Assembly (NCBI RefSeq): GCF_001889165.1
Contig: NZ_CP016020.1
Span: forward strand, 2,516,501-2,580,500
DNA: 64,000 nt
Direction of reading: 5' to 3'
Source: Bacillus weihaiensis
Lineage (GTDB): Bacteria; Bacillota; Bacilli; Bacillales; Bacillaceae
Shown: positions 19,183 through 29,420 of the stretch, one piece after another
How the letters are laid out: each line of letters begins with the position of its first letter
Position numbering within the stretch: the stretch's first letter is position 1
The notes under the pieces: generated by a model
Databases searched by the model: none
The model's input: only the letters and a program-made list of their open reading frames with translations
What the model was told of the DNA's origin: nothing
Program-made: the position numbers and the translations under genes

Positions 19183-19702
19183 TTGTTTAACTAATTAAAA
19201 CTTTAAACTATCACCTAGGCTTACCTCCATTGCATCTTTGGATGACTGGGGGTTTGTCCTTTTCTCTTATATCCAGAGAGGTTCAATACTACATTTCACT
19301 TTTTCACCATTTTTAACAGCTCACTACTCTCCCACTCTCAAAATAGACAAGCTTCACTTTTCGTTTCAGAGATCTTGCATTATAATCTTATATATCCAAG
19401 AAGCTTTTTAACCTTTTTTGTACATAGCTTCCTCCCCTTTTTTAAAAGAAATTACGTAAAGGGTCAATTCAATAATAATGGCTATATTCTTATATTTTGT
19501 TGATTTTGGAGAGGATCATCGTTTATCCTTTGCACCTATTTAGTTATCAGCAAACCTATGGATAAGCGGTGAGCTTCTGTGAATCTCTCCTTTTCTTCTA
19601 ACTACTGTTCTCTCACATGTCTCGGAATAGTCAATATAAAGAAGCTTTTCAAATAAAACGTTAGAAAAATAGCCAGGATAAAAGACGAAGGAGTGTAACA
19701 AC
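19183..19702. other. Intergenic region before def
   Basis: About 520 bases of AT-rich sequence. A weak CCTCCATTGCATC ... GGATGACTGGGGG inverted repeat near 19219-19254 may terminate the YjcZ gene. No gene seen. Confidence 0.35.
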
Positions 19703-20257
19703 ATGATTACAATGAATGATATTATTAGAGAAGGTCACCCTACTCTACGTAAAGTAGCTGAAGAAGTACCAATACCAGCATCGGAAGAGGATAAGAAGAC
19801 TCTCCAGGATATGCTTGATTATGTGAAAAATAGCCAAAATCCTGATATTGCTGAAAAATATGGGTTAAGACCTGGAATTGGTATAGCAGCTCCACAAATA
19901 AATGTTAGCAAGAGAATGCTTGCTATTTATGTAAAAGATGAAAAAGGAGAGCAGCATAGTTACGCATTGTTTAATCCTAAAATTGTCAGTCACTCTATTG
20001 AAGGAAGTTATTTATCATCAGGAGAAGGCTGCTTATCTGTTGATAGGGCTGTTCCAGGAATTGTTCCAAGATATGCTCGCATTAGAGTAAAAGCAACGAA
20101 TGTAGATGGAGAAAAAATTGATATAAGATTAAGAGGATTACTCGCTATTGTATTTCAACATGAGATTGATCATTTAAATGGGGTAATGTTTTATGATCAT
20201 ATAAATGAAGAAAATCCATATCAAGAGCCTGAGAACGCGATAGCCGTTGATCGTTAA
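19703..20257 (+). CDS. def: Peptide deformylase
   Basis: A 184-residue type II peptide deformylase, removing the formyl group from initiator methionine of new proteins. All three metal-site motifs are visible: GIGIAAPQI near residues 58-66, EGCLSVD near 110-116 (metal Cys), and QHEIDHLNG near 153-161 (two metal His and catalytic Glu). It matches the DefB (YkrB) paralogue of B. subtilis in sequence (MITM start, [16 protein letters not shown] insert, C-terminal EPENAIAV) and in position between ykyA and ykrA. GGAG site nine bases from the ATG. Confidence 0.95.
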   Translation: MITMNDIIREGHPTLRKVAEEVPIPASEEDKKTLQDMLDYVKNSQNPDIAEKYGLRPGIGIAAPQINVSKRMLAIYVKDEKGEQHSYALFNPKIVSHSIEGSYLSSGEGCLSVDRAVPGIVPRYARIRVKATNVDGEKIDIRLRGLLAIVFQHEIDHLNGVMFYDHINEENPYQEPENAIAVDR

Positions 20258-20287
20258 GAATAAGATAAACACACTTTTCCAAAAAGA

Positions 20288-20317
20288 CAGAAGCCACAAA
20301 ATCCTATGTGGCTTCTG
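20288..20317 (+). terminator. Terminator of def
   Basis: Perfect stem CAGAAGCCACA / TGTGGCTTCTG with an eight-base loop, about 30 bases after the def stop; the 3' side is weak in T. Confidence 0.7.
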
Positions 20318-20384
20318 AATTAACAATACAATAGAAGGAGACTTATTAAAAACATTTGTTAATATATGATGAGAACCTATATAT

Positions 20385-21155
20385 TCACAATAATCCTAGC
20401 TGTTTTACTGCAAATAAAATTCCATCTTCATCGACTGGCTTCGTAACGAAATTGGCAAGATCTTTTAATTGATTAACTGCATTGCCCATTGCCACACCTG
20501 TCCCCACATATTCGATCATTTCTAGATCATTTAGGCCATCACCAAAAGCATATATGTTTTCCTTTTTGATACCTAACCGCATAGCTAATTGTTTAATTCC
20601 CTCAGCTTTAGATCCTCCGACTGGAAGAATGTCCGTAGACACTTTATGCCATCGAATAAATCGCAAGTCTTCGTACCGTTTGTATCGTTCTTCTATTCCG
20701 TCTTCACAAAATAAAAGTGTTTGAAAGATATCTTTTTCAAGATAATAATCACGATTTTTTAAAGGATGCGAAAATTTTAAACTTCCCATACTTTGCTCTA
20801 TATAGGGGTGGATACCTGTTGTAGCCATCATATCTTCCTCACTAAGAAAAACTAACGGATGTTTTTCTTTATCTGCATACGTCAATAAGCTTGCAAGTGT
20901 ATCCTTGTTTAAGGGATTTTCATAAATAACTTCCCCTTCAAAAACAACATACTGGCCATTAAAACTTACATAAGAGTGAATATCTAATTCTTCTCGTAAA
21001 TCTTCAAACATAAATGGAGCGCGACCAGTTGCTATCGCTACATGATGACCTTTTTCCTTCAATTTTCCAATGGCTACTCTAGTTGAATCTGGTATTTCTT
21101 TGTCATGATTTAGAATTGTTCCATCAATATCAAAGAAAATTACTTTGTTGCTCAT
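20385..21155 (-). CDS. ykrA: HAD-family (Cof-type) phosphatase YkrA
   Basis: A 256-residue Cof-type HAD phosphatase. Motif I FFDIDGTIL (catalytic Asp at about residue 8), motif II ATGRAP near 42-47, motif III lysine in GGSKAEGIKQ near 180 and motif IV FGDGLNDLEM near 203-212 are all present, with a C2B cap between. Members dephosphorylate sugar or cofactor phosphates; the substrate here is unknown. The position next to def matches ykrA of B. subtilis. It may be co-transcribed with the DMT exporter directly upstream, 18 bases away. Confidence 0.88.
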   Translation of the reverse strand: MSNKVIFFDIDGTILNHDKEIPDSTRVAIGKLKEKGHHVAIATGRAPFMFEDLREELDIHSYVSFNGQYVVFEGEVIYENPLNKDTLASLLTYADKEKHPLVFLSEEDMMATTGIHPYIEQSMGSLKFSHPLKNRDYYLEKDIFQTLLFCEDGIEERYKRYEDLRFIRWHKVSTDILPVGGSKAEGIKQLAMRLGIKKENIYAFGDGLNDLEMIEYVGTGVAMGNAVNQLKDLANFVTKPVDEDGILFAVKQLGLL

Positions 21156-21173
21156 ATTACAACTCCTTATTGT

Positions 21174-22082
21174 TTATCCGACTTTTGTTGTTATCTGTAT
21201 ACTTTTTCGTCTCTTTACAGTACTTAAATAAACACCTGAAAATACAAATAGTAAACCACTTATCATATTAGCTGAGATGTTTTCGCTGAGTAATAAATAC
21301 CCCCATAGCATAGCGGTAATTGGTACGATATATGTAACTAATGAGGCAAATTCCGCCCCGCCTTCTTTTACCATATAATAATAAAAAAGATAAGCAATCC
21401 CAGAACCAAAAACACCTAACCCAATTAATGAATACACAATATCTATTGAAGAAATTCCTACGAATCCTTTTTCACTGCTTAACATAATAAAAAAACTAAG
21501 CAATGTAGAAATAGATAGTGTCAGCAATGAAACAATAATGATAGGAACGTTCTTTAAATATTTCCTTGCAAGCTGAGCACCAATTCCATAACATAACGTA
21601 GCAAATAACATTGTCCCTGCACCAATAAAGTTTTCTCCAATTAAACCCATAACATTTAAGTTTAATAGCAAGATGATGCCTACAAACCCCATTAATACAC
21701 CGATCCATTGTTTTATATTACTTGAGACATGAAAAAATAAAACGCCGATGACAATGGTCCAAATAGGAGTCGTAGCATTAATAACGGAAGCAAAGCTGCT
21801 TGATATTTTCATTTCACTCATTGCAATAAATCCAAAAGGAAGAGTATTATTAAATATTGCAACAAAAAGTAATGCTATCCAAGGGATTTTTTCTGACTTA
21901 ACCTTTGCTACTTCCTTCCTTTTAAAAAGCAAAAGTATGACAATCAATGTTAGTGCCCCAAATAAACATCTCCAAAACACAACACCCCATGGGCCTAATT
22001 CCTCTACTAACATTTTTATAAATAAAAATGATGTCCCCCATATCATACTCAAAGTAAATAATGAACCGTATAATTTTTTCAA
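21174..22082 (-). CDS. EamA-domain (DMT superfamily) transporter
   Basis: A 302-residue protein with ten predicted membrane helices in two EamA repeats, the layout of RhaT/YdcZ-like metabolite exporters. N-terminal helix FTLSMIWGTSFLFIKML and the LGPWGVVFWRC segment are typical of the first repeat; VTYIVPITAMLWGYLLL of the second. I set the start at TTG 22082 (MKKLYGSLFTLS), because GGGAGGGG lies five bases upstream; the open frame runs 46 codons further without a site. It probably forms a pair with ykrA. Substrate unknown. Confidence 0.85.
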   Translation of the reverse strand: MKKLYGSLFTLSMIWGTSFLFIKMLVEELGPWGVVFWRCLFGALTLIVILLLFKRKEVAKVKSEKIPWIALLFVAIFNNTLPFGFIAMSEMKISSSFASVINATTPIWTIVIGVLFFHVSSNIKQWIGVLMGFVGIILLLNLNVMGLIGENFIGAGTMLFATLCYGIGAQLARKYLKNVPIIIVSLLTLSISTLLSFFIMLSSEKGFVGISSIDIVYSLIGLGVFGSGIAYLFYYYMVKEGGAEFASLVTYIVPITAMLWGYLLLSENISANMISGLLFVFSGVYLSTVKRRKSIQITTKVG

Positions 22083-22258
22083 AGAAGCCCCTCCCGTATG
22101 ATGTACACATAAATTCAAGCTAAGTGAAAAGCACATATTTGTCAATTGCAAATCCATAAATTCCCTAGAGTAATCATGTAATTCTTGTGAGTTTCTACAT
22201 ATACTACTTGTGAGAACCAAAATGGCCGGAAACTAAAATAAAGGAGGAAATAATTAAT

Positions 22259-22330
22259 ATGTTAAAAAAACTCAAAAAGTCAATTAGAAAGCAATTAAAA
22301 CATTTTGTAAAACGGAAAACAATTGCGTAA
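22259..22330 (+). CDS. 23-residue strongly cationic peptide ORF
   Basis: ATG preceded by a near-perfect AAAGGAGG site (AAAGGAGGAAATAATTAATATG) and encoding 23 residues with ten Lys/Arg and no acidic residue: MLKKLKKSIRKQLKHFVKRK then TIA. Leu, Ile, Phe and Val fall at positions 2, 5, 9, 13, 16 and 17, an amphipathic helix pattern. It is divergent from the EamA gene and 237 bases upstream of rpoY. No homologue recognised. It could be a microprotein, a membrane-active peptide or a leader peptide; the strong ribosome site is the main evidence that it is translated. Confidence 0.5.
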   Translation: MLKKLKKSIRKQLKHFVKRKTIA

Positions 22331-22492
22331 TATCTCAAGATTTAACTAGATAAGTGGTTTATAAAGCTCGTTTAAAGTGAAATTTGTACTGTAAGAAGTC
22401 TTAAACATTTTTTATTAAGTCCTTATAATGAAAAACACACGTAGTCAAGTTCACTTTTCATTCCCGAATATTGAACAGATTTCCTTCCAGAC

Positions 22493-22521
22493 TTGGCTTG
22501 TTTGCAAATATCGAATATAAT
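22493..22521 (+). promoter_or_regulatory. SigA-type promoter of rpoY-rnjA
   Basis: TTGGCT (22493-22498), a 17-base spacer and a perfect TATAAT (22516-22521), 46 bases before rpoY. Confidence 0.65.
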
Positions 22522-22567
22522 AGAAAAAGCTAGTCTAACATACGGTAGTTAAGGAGAGATTTGGTAA

Positions 22568-22777
22568 ATGATTTTCAAAGTATATTTTCAAGAAAATAAA
22601 ATAGAGGTTCCTGTTCGCGAAAGAACAAACACTCTATATATTGAGGCAACAACTGAAGGGGAAGTTCGCGCAAAATTAAAAGACCGCCCTTATAATATTG
22701 AATTTGTTTCTCCTGTAGAAGGAGCTTATTTAGAATATGAGAAGCAAAGTGAAAACTATAAAGTATTGGAGATTTGA
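22568..22777 (+). CDS. rpoY: RNA polymerase epsilon subunit RpoY
   Basis: A 69-residue protein of the RpoY (YkzG, DUF1447) family, the small epsilon subunit of Firmicutes RNA polymerase that binds near the beta' jaw. [20 protein letters not shown] and [13 protein letters not shown] match the family, and the gene is immediately upstream of rnjA as is typical. Start ATG after AAGGAGAG. Its stop overlaps the start region of rnjA, so the two are translationally coupled. Confidence 0.92.
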   Translation: MIFKVYFQENKIEVPVRERTNTLYIEATTEGEVRAKLKDRPYNIEFVSPVEGAYLEYEKQSENYKVLEI

Positions 22778-22782
22778 TGGGT

Positions 22783-24450
22783 ATGAAATTTGTAAAAAAT
22801 GACCAAGTAGCTGTTTTCGCCTTAGGCGGACTTGGTGAAATTGGTAAAAACACGTACGGAGTTCAATTCCAGGATGAAATCGTCTTAATCGATGCAGGTA
22901 TTAAATTTCCTGAAGACGAGTTATTAGGAATCGACTATGTTATTCCTGATTACTCCTATTTAGTAAAAAATGAAGATAAGATAAAAGGTTTATTTATTAC
23001 GCACGGACATGAAGACCATATCGGTGGGATACCTTACTTACTTCGCCAAGTGAACATTCCTATTTATGGTGGTAAGCTAGCACTTGGACTTCTTAGAAAT
23101 AAATTAGAAGAGCACGGTCTTTTAAGACAAACAAAGTTAATTGAGATTCAAGAGGATGACATTATTAAATTTAGAAAAACTTCCGTCACCTTCTTCAGAA
23201 CAACTCATAGTATCCCAGATTCTTACGGGATTGTTGTAAAGACTCCTCCAGGAAACATTGTACATACTGGAGACTTTAAATTCGACTTTACTCCAGTTGG
23301 AGAGCCTGCAAACTTAACTAAGATGGCTGAAATCGGACGTGATGGAGTATTATGCTTACTTTCAGATAGTACAAATAGTGAAATTCCAAATTTCACAATG
23401 TCTGAAAGACGTGTTGGCGATAGTATACATGAGATCTTCCGTAAAGTTGACGGACGTATTATTTTCGCAACATTTGCTTCTAATATACATCGTCTTCAAC
23501 AAGTTGTTGAGGCAGCTGTTACACACGGTCGTAAGATTGCCGTTTTCGGGAGAAGTATGGAAGCAGCAATAAACATTGGACAAGAGTTAGGTTATATTAG
23601 CTGTCCAAAAGATACATTTGTTGACGCACATGAAATAAATAGAATGCCAGCTCACAGAGTAACAATCCTGTGTACAGGTAGCCAAGGAGAACCTATGGCT
23701 GCTTTATCACGCATTGCAAACGGGACTCATAGACAAATTCAAATAATTCCTGGTGATAACGTTGTATTCTCTTCATCACCAATCCCTGGTAATACGCTGA
23801 GTGTAAGTAAAACGATTAATCAGCTTTTCCGCGCTGGTGCAGAAGTTATCCATGGTACTTTAAGCGATATCCACACGTCTGGACATGGTGGACAAGAAGA
23901 ACAGAAGCTAATGCTTCGCTTAATGAAGCCTAAATACTTCATGCCGATACATGGTGAATACCGTATGCAGAAAATGCATGCTAGACACGCCGTAGATTGT
24001 GGTGTTGAAGAAGAAAACTGCTTCATTATGGATAATGGAGAAGTTTTAGCAATTGGTGATAAAGAAGTCGGTGTTGCTGGAAAAATCCCTTCAGGCTCTG
24101 TGTATATTGATGGAAGTGGAATCGGTGACATTGGCAATATCGTGTTACGCGACCGTCGAATTCTATCAGAAGAAGGTCTCGTTATTGTTGTTGTTAGTAT
24201 CAACATGAAAGACTTTAAAATATCTGCAGGTCCAGATATTATCTCTAGGGGATTTGTTTATATGCGTGAATCAGGAGATTTAATTAATGATGCTCAGTCT
24301 CTTATTTCTAAACATTTAAACAAAATCATGGAACGTCGTACAAGCCAGTGGTCTGAAATCAAGAATGAAATCACAGATACATTAGCACCGTTCCTATATG
24401 AAAAAACAAAACGTCGTCCAATGATCTTACCGATCATTATGGAGGTATAA
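22783..24450 (+). CDS. rnjA: Ribonuclease J1
   Basis: A 555-residue metallo-beta-lactamase/beta-CASP nuclease with both 5'-3' exonuclease and endonuclease activity, central to mRNA decay and rRNA maturation. The zinc motif HGHEDHIGG is at about residues 74-82, HTGDFKFD near 164-171, the beta-CASP region includes [12 protein letters not shown], and [14 protein letters not shown] holds another ligand. Start is set at the ATG giving [12 protein letters not shown], as in B. subtilis; in-frame ATG 22777 and TTG 22774 lie nearer the GGAG and cannot be ruled out. In B. subtilis SR1P enhances the GapA-RNase J1 interaction; sr1P is also in this window. Confidence 0.96.
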   Translation: MKFVKNDQVAVFALGGLGEIGKNTYGVQFQDEIVLIDAGIKFPEDELLGIDYVIPDYSYLVKNEDKIKGLFITHGHEDHIGGIPYLLRQVNIPIYGGKLALGLLRNKLEEHGLLRQTKLIEIQEDDIIKFRKTSVTFFRTTHSIPDSYGIVVKTPPGNIVHTGDFKFDFTPVGEPANLTKMAEIGRDGVLCLLSDSTNSEIPNFTMSERRVGDSIHEIFRKVDGRIIFATFASNIHRLQQVVEAAVTHGRKIAVFGRSMEAAINIGQELGYISCPKDTFVDAHEINRMPAHRVTILCTGSQGEPMAALSRIANGTHRQIQIIPGDNVVFSSSPIPGNTLSVSKTINQLFRAGAEVIHGTLSDIHTSGHGGQEEQKLMLRLMKPKYFMPIHGEYRMQKMHARHAVDCGVEEENCFIMDNGEVLAIGDKEVGVAGKIPSGSVYIDGSGIGDIGNIVLRDRRILSEEGLVIVVVSINMKDFKISAGPDIISRGFVYMRESGDLINDAQSLISKHLNKIMERRTSQWSEIKNEITDTLAPFLYEKTKRRPMILPIIMEV

Positions 24451-24454
24451 GAAA

Positions 24455-24482
24455 AAAGAGTGGTCATGGGACCACTCTTTTT
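24455..24482 (+). terminator. Terminator of rnjA
   Basis: Stem AAGAGTGGTC / GACCACTCTT with a T-run, five bases after the stop codon. Confidence 0.85.
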
Positions 24483-24510
24483 GTATTTAGAAACTTTGCG
24501 ACAAGTACAA

Positions 24511-25170
24511 TCAACCTAATAATCTTTTTTCAAATCGAGAAATATCTGTATCTGCTCCTATGACGATAAGGATATCATTTTTCTTAATAATTTCGTTTGC
24601 TTGAGGAGAAACTATGATATCCTTATCACGTTTCATTGCAACAATATTAATCCCATAAAGTGCCCTAATATCTAAATCAATAATAGAATTCCCATCAAGA
24701 CGATCATTTGCTACAATCTCTACAATACTATGTTCATCTGAAAGCTCAAGATAGTCTAATACATTATTTGAGATAATATTATGAGCAATTCTTCTCCCCA
24801 TATCACGTTCTGGATGAACAATTTGGTCCGCTCCTATTTTAGAGAGTACCTTCTCATGGTAATCATTCTGAGCCTTAACAGTAATATGTTTAACACCCAA
24901 TTCTTTTAACATTAATGTTGTTAAAATACTTGCTTGTATATTATCCCCTATCGCAACAATCACATGATCAAAATTACGAATACCTAGGCTTTTTAATACC
25001 GTTTCATCTGTAGTATCACCAACTACAGCATGAGATGCTACGTTTGCAAATTCATTTACCTTATCTTCATCAGTATCGATAGCCATAACCTCCATGCCTT
25101 CTTCACTAAGAGCACGGCAAATACTACCTCCAAACCGTCCAAGTCCAATGACTGCAAATTCCTTTTTCAT
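24511..25170 (-). CDS. ktrC: Potassium uptake regulatory subunit KtrC
   Basis: A 219-residue RCK protein. The N-terminal Rossmann domain has the nucleotide motif GLGRFGGSICRAL and the acidic strand end MAIDTDEDKV; the C-terminal TrkA_C domain follows from about residue 135. KtrC controls the KtrD potassium channel in response to ATP/ADP and c-di-AMP in B. subtilis. The start is the ATG after GTGGAGG; ten codons upstream are open but unsupported. Position next to rnjA is conserved. No ktrD-like membrane partner is in this window. Confidence 0.92.
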   Translation of the reverse strand: MKKEFAVIGLGRFGGSICRALSEEGMEVMAIDTDEDKVNEFANVASHAVVGDTTDETVLKSLGIRNFDHVIVAIGDNIQASILTTLMLKELGVKHITVKAQNDYHEKVLSKIGADQIVHPERDMGRRIAHNIISNNVLDYLELSDEHSIVEIVANDRLDGNSIIDLDIRALYGINIVAMKRDKDIIVSPQANEIIKKNDILIVIGADTDISRFEKRLLG

Positions 25171-25554
25171 ATATAATCCTCCACTTAGTAGTACTGTCAA
25201 AGTAGTAGACAGCAGCTACTATTTAAAATATCTTTTAGTAACAATGTGCCAAGTTAAAGATTTTTTCCTTCTTCTACATGTATCATACGCATCACTCCAT
25301 TTAATTCGTTCTGAATATGATATATAGACATAAACACTTGTAGATAATTAGGAAACTTTCTAAAAAAATCGTACCACACCTCCTCCCCTTTTCACAGTCA
25401 TATCATTAAAATTATCACGAATTTCAAAAAACCGAGATATGTTTTTACCTTCCCCCCTTCTCCTTACGAGGAAAAATTGAGAGGTAAAACAGAATGCAGG
25501 ATGTGATGTCCAGATTATGTTAAACTAGAACTAAGGAAAATAATGGAGGTCACT
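25171..25554. other. Divergent intergenic region
   Basis: Separates ktrC from the AbrB-type gene. AT-rich with a few short inverted repeats (e.g. AGTAG ... CTACT near 25200-25219). No gene or firm regulatory site seen. Confidence 0.35.
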
Positions 25555-26616
25555 ATGAGAAAATTTCAACAGGTTTTTATCCCTTATATTGTTGGTCTCC
25601 TTGGTGGGTACATTTTTTATTTGTTTCATTTTCCCATACCATGGATTTTAGGACCTATGTTTTTGCTTATCATGTGGAAAAATTTCGCTCCATTACATGG
25701 TACATATAATCAACCTACATACTTAAAAAACGTATCGTTTATAATTTTAGGTATCACTTTTGGATTATCCTTTACCGCAGATACATTTAGATTAATTGGA
25801 CCATATGCAATACCTTTCTTATTTTTTACAATCCTACTTATATGTTTAAGTATTATAAATGGTCTTTTCATTAGTAAGTTCGTTAATATAGATAAAGCTA
25901 CAAGTATTTTCGCATCTGTTCCTGGAGGACTAACAGAAATGGTCATCGCTAGTGAGTCTGTTCAGGCAAATACATCACTCGTGACTATTTTTCAAACAGT
26001 AAGACTTCTAACCGTCGTTTTTCTTGTCCCATTTTCTGTCTTACACCTTTTAGATGGGCATGAAACTCCAAGCCTGATGCTGGAAACATCCTTTAATGCT
26101 CCCTTTCTTTCTTACGCATGGTTTATTCTTGCTGGATTCGTTGGCTATATAGTACGTGCAAAGCTACCTGCTGCTTACGTCATTGGTCCTTTGTTAACAA
26201 TTGCCTTATTAAATATACTCGGTGTACCATTACCGCAATTTCATCCTGGATTTATTATCTTTGCCCAACTATCAATAGGTGTTAGTTTTGGCTTAATGAT
26301 TTCCATAAGAGATTTAATTACTGGGGGAAAATATTGCTTACTTTACTTTCTAACCACCATGATTTTAATCATATCTAGCTTTGGTGTTGGGTATTTATTC
26401 TCAGTATTTACAGATATCAATTTGGCAACTGCCATATTATCTTTTGCTCCAGGGGGATTAGTTGAAATGGTCTTAACAGCTACTTCAGTAGGTGCAGATC
26501 CGTCAGTCGTTAGTGCCCTTCAATTCATTAGGCTACTTTTCATCATTACCATTGTTCCGAGTGTACTTACATTCTTATTAAAACCGGCCATAGACCAAAA
26601 GCTCAACACTTCTTAA
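25555..26616 (+). CDS. AbrB-family (ammonia monooxygenase-like) membrane protein
   Basis: A 353-residue integral membrane protein with about ten helices in two homologous halves, each with a proline/glycine motif: FASVPGGLTEMVIASES near residues 120-136 and LSFAPGGLVEMVLTAT near 300-315. This duplicated arrangement defines the AbrB/YdjZ-like family, named after a dubious ammonia monooxygenase similarity; a transport role is assumed but substrates are unknown. It is unrelated to the transition-state regulator AbrB. Start is ATG 25555 after GGAGGTCACT. It occupies the place taken by other genes next to ktrC in B. subtilis. Confidence 0.85.
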   Translation: MRKFQQVFIPYIVGLLGGYIFYLFHFPIPWILGPMFLLIMWKNFAPLHGTYNQPTYLKNVSFIILGITFGLSFTADTFRLIGPYAIPFLFFTILLICLSIINGLFISKFVNIDKATSIFASVPGGLTEMVIASESVQANTSLVTIFQTVRLLTVVFLVPFSVLHLLDGHETPSLMLETSFNAPFLSYAWFILAGFVGYIVRAKLPAAYVIGPLLTIALLNILGVPLPQFHPGFIIFAQLSIGVSFGLMISIRDLITGGKYCLLYFLTTMILIISSFGVGYLFSVFTDINLATAILSFAPGGLVEMVLTATSVGADPSVVSALQFIRLLFIITIVPSVLTFLLKPAIDQKLNTS

Positions 26617-26635
26617 ATTAGCTACAAACTTTAAG

Positions 26636-27027
26636 AAAGAGGCTGAGACATAAGTGGTTTTAGTTAATGAGAAACCCGAACGGATCAGGTGATTTTTCAA
26701 TGAAAATCTCCTATATCGTTCGGGTTTGATTCTTTATCACTACATGTATTGTTTATGCATACGATTGGTAATCGCTAGTGTAATGGAGCGAAAAGACACT
26801 TTGCTCTAGCAGGAGGTAGAGGAAAGGGGGAGACCCCACAGGCGTAGCCGATGAGGCTAAAGATTCCTCCCTAGGAAAAAGCAGTTCATTTTTCCCTGCG
26901 GAAAGCAAGTGGATGCAGCGGAATGAACGTACTTGTTCTTTCACCACAACATATTGATAAGGAACAACGTGTCAAAGGTTAATCGTTCGTCTTTTAAAAA
27001 AATGATTGAGTTTTGACCCAACTTCTT
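26636..27027. repeat. Long interspersed element R1, copy 1
   Basis: About 390 bases, starting AAAGAGGCTGAGACATAAGTGG and ending TTGAGTTTTGACCCAACTTC. It contains a strong hairpin (AAACCCGAACG ... CGTTCGGGTTT) near 26671-26729, then a GC-rich palindromic island and a conserved ATCGTTCGTCTTTTAAAAAA tail. Copies 2 and 3 are at 39013-39399 and 49117-49401, all in the same orientation. This copy lies between the convergent AbrB-type gene and recQ, ending two bases before the recQ stop. It has no coding capacity; it may act as terminator. Confidence 0.8.
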
Positions 27028-27029
27028 TT

Positions 27030-29162
27030 CTACACCTCTACTTTCATCTTACTAATAACAGCTTTAATTTGAAAATAGCTTATTTCCTGAGGAAGAGCCT
27101 CTTTTATTGGCTTCAGCAGTTCAGTTTCTAGTGATATCACTTGTTCTTTAATTAATCTTTCTTCTTCCTTAGTAACAATTTTCGTCCAGTCAACTTCTTC
27201 TCCTTCTTCAATCGACCTAACGATATGGTTTTGAACAGTAATTTCGGATAAGCCTCTTTCTTCACTAATAGACGAAATCGAGTTTCCATCTCGGTACATT
27301 TGAAAAGTGTGAAGATGACTTGATGTTTTTTCTTGAGTTATTGGCTTAATCGTAGTTTGACTCTTTTCTGTGTCTAGCTCATCTTCTCGTTCAACTTTAA
27401 GAAAGTCACAAACCACGGCTATAAATGCTTCTCCGTAGCGTTCTAGCTTTGTTTGCGCTACCCCTTTAACAGATAAAAATTCAGTTGTATTCTTTGGACA
27501 AACTAAACTCATATCTTTTAAGCTACTATCAGAAAAAATAATGTATGGTGGAACTTTAAGCTCTTGTGCAAGCTCTCTTCTTGTTTGCTTAAGCTTTTCA
27601 AATAATTCATCATTTCCTTCAATGGCTTTAATTGTAAATTGTTGCTTTTTATATACAGCTTGTTTTTCTACTAGTACTAATAGAGCCTTTTGTGTCAATT
27701 CTAATACAGGATATCTAGAGCTAGTCATTGCTAAAAATCCTTCCGCAACTAAAAAATCTATGAATTCAACAATTTGTTTTTCTGTTTTATTCTTCATTAA
27801 TCCATAGGTTGATAATGTATGGAACTTAAATTGCGCTATTTTCTTATTGTTTGATCCCTTCAACACTTGTGCAACAAGTGTTTTCCCAAATTTTTCGTTC
27901 ATTCTTTTTACACAGGACAAGACCATTAGCGTTTCTTTTGTTACATCAATTCTCTCGCTTGTATCCCTACAGTTTACACATTTCCCGCAAGCTGAGCTTG
28001 GATTTTCTTCACCAAAATATTCAACGATATACGACTGTATGCATTTTTCAGTGTGACATAAGTCAACCATTTGCTGTAACTTGTGAAACTCATGCATTTT
28101 TTTATCGAGACTTAAAGCAGTTTGCTCAATTAAAAATTTCTGAAGCTGAATATCTTGTCCAGCGAATAGAATGGTACATTCACTTGGTTCACCATCTCTC
28201 CCTGCACGCCCAGCCTCTTGATAATACGCTTCAATATTTTTAGGTAGATTGTAATGAATAACAAACCGTATATTAGACTTATTAATTCCCATTCCAAAAG
28301 CGTTTGTGGCTACCATAATTGAAAATTCATCATAGAGAAACTTTTCTTGTTGATCGGCTCTTTCCTCTTCTTTTAAACCAGCATGATACTTACCAGCTGA
28401 AATACCCGTTTTATTTAAAAATTGACATAATTCATCTACTTCTTTTCTTGTTGAAGCATAAATAATTCCAGACTGATCTGAATTTGTTTTGACATATCGT
28501 TTAATAAAATCTCGTTTATTTTCACCTTTTACTACGTTAAAAGTAAGGTTATCTCGACTAAATCCAGTAACAAACGTATTTTCTTCATTTATAGACAAAA
28601 GTGTGCAAATATCGGTGGTAACTTCCTTTGTGGCTGTAGCAGTTAATGCTACCACAATTGGGGGTTCGGGTAAGTCATGGATGAATGTGTTAATAGATCT
28701 GTAGCTTGGTCTAAAATCATGACCCCATTGTGAAATACAGTGTGCTTCATCAATTGCTATCATTGAAATAGGAAGTGAGTAGAGCATTTCACGAAATGAA
28801 TAGGCCTCTAATCTTTCAGGAGCAATATAAAGAATCTTATATTCTCCTTCTTCTATACGAATCATCCTCTCTCTTAATTCAGATACTGATAAACTACTAT
28901 TTATATACGTAGAAGAAATACCTACGTTGTCTAATGCATCCACTTGGTCTTTCATAAGAGAAATTAACGGAGAAATCACGATCGTAAGTCCATCAAGGAT
29001 CATTGCAGGAACTTGATAACAGATTGACTTACCACCGCCTGTAGGCATAATTGCTAACGTATCGTTTCCAGTTAAAATACTTTCAATGATTTCTGCTTGT
29101 CCTTTACGAAAAGAAGAATATCCAAAATATTTCTGGAGAAGTTCTTCAGCCTTATTTAACAT
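27030..29162 (-). CDS. recQ: RecQ-type ATP-dependent DNA helicase
   Basis: A 710-residue superfamily 2 helicase, 3'-5' unwinding enzyme in recombination and replication-fork repair. Walker [13 protein letters not shown] near residues 39-50, DEAH box with downstream SQWGHDFRP, motif III ALTATAT, motif [12 protein letters not shown], then the zinc-binding RQC cysteines (SACGKCVNC), an RQC winged helix, an HRDC domain near 500-590 and a C-terminal HTH_40-type region ending near 700. The extra C-terminal domain makes it longer than B. subtilis RecQ (591 residues). Ribosome site is weak (GGTGA). Its 3' end abuts repeat R1. Confidence 0.93.
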   Translation of the reverse strand: MLNKAEELLQKYFGYSSFRKGQAEIIESILTGNDTLAIMPTGGGKSICYQVPAMILDGLTIVISPLISLMKDQVDALDNVGISSTYINSSLSVSELRERMIRIEEGEYKILYIAPERLEAYSFREMLYSLPISMIAIDEAHCISQWGHDFRPSYRSINTFIHDLPEPPIVVALTATATKEVTTDICTLLSINEENTFVTGFSRDNLTFNVVKGENKRDFIKRYVKTNSDQSGIIYASTRKEVDELCQFLNKTGISAGKYHAGLKEEERADQQEKFLYDEFSIMVATNAFGMGINKSNIRFVIHYNLPKNIEAYYQEAGRAGRDGEPSECTILFAGQDIQLQKFLIEQTALSLDKKMHEFHKLQQMVDLCHTEKCIQSYIVEYFGEENPSSACGKCVNCRDTSERIDVTKETLMVLSCVKRMNEKFGKTLVAQVLKGSNNKKIAQFKFHTLSTYGLMKNKTEKQIVEFIDFLVAEGFLAMTSSRYPVLELTQKALLVLVEKQAVYKKQQFTIKAIEGNDELFEKLKQTRRELAQELKVPPYIIFSDSSLKDMSLVCPKNTTEFLSVKGVAQTKLERYGEAFIAVVCDFLKVEREDELDTEKSQTTIKPITQEKTSSHLHTFQMYRDGNSISSISEERGLSEITVQNHIVRSIEEGEEVDWTKIVTKEEERLIKEQVISLETELLKPIKEALPQEISYFQIKAVISKMKVEV

Positions 29163-29373
29163 ATTTTCACCAACTTTTATTCAATATACTATCTAGTAGT
29201 ATAACATGTAATCGACAAATCGTACTTTTTAAAGAAATGGGTTTTATTTGACTAAAATGAGAAAATATAAATCGCCTTAAAGAAGGCTCACCAATTCACT
29301 TTAGCCAAAATATTTATCCTTTAAAGAACTTTACTATTGCTTAATCCACATGACTTTTTAAGCTTAAAACAAC

Positions 29374-29415
29374 AAAAAAGCTATTCCTCCCATTATTAGA
29401 AGAAATAGCTTTTTT
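29374..29415 (-). terminator. Terminator of the M6 protease gene
   Basis: Stem AAAAAAGCTATT-CTCC / GGAG-AATAGCTTTTTT, located 6 bases after the stop codon on the minus strand. Confidence 0.85.
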
Positions 29416-29420
29416 CATTC

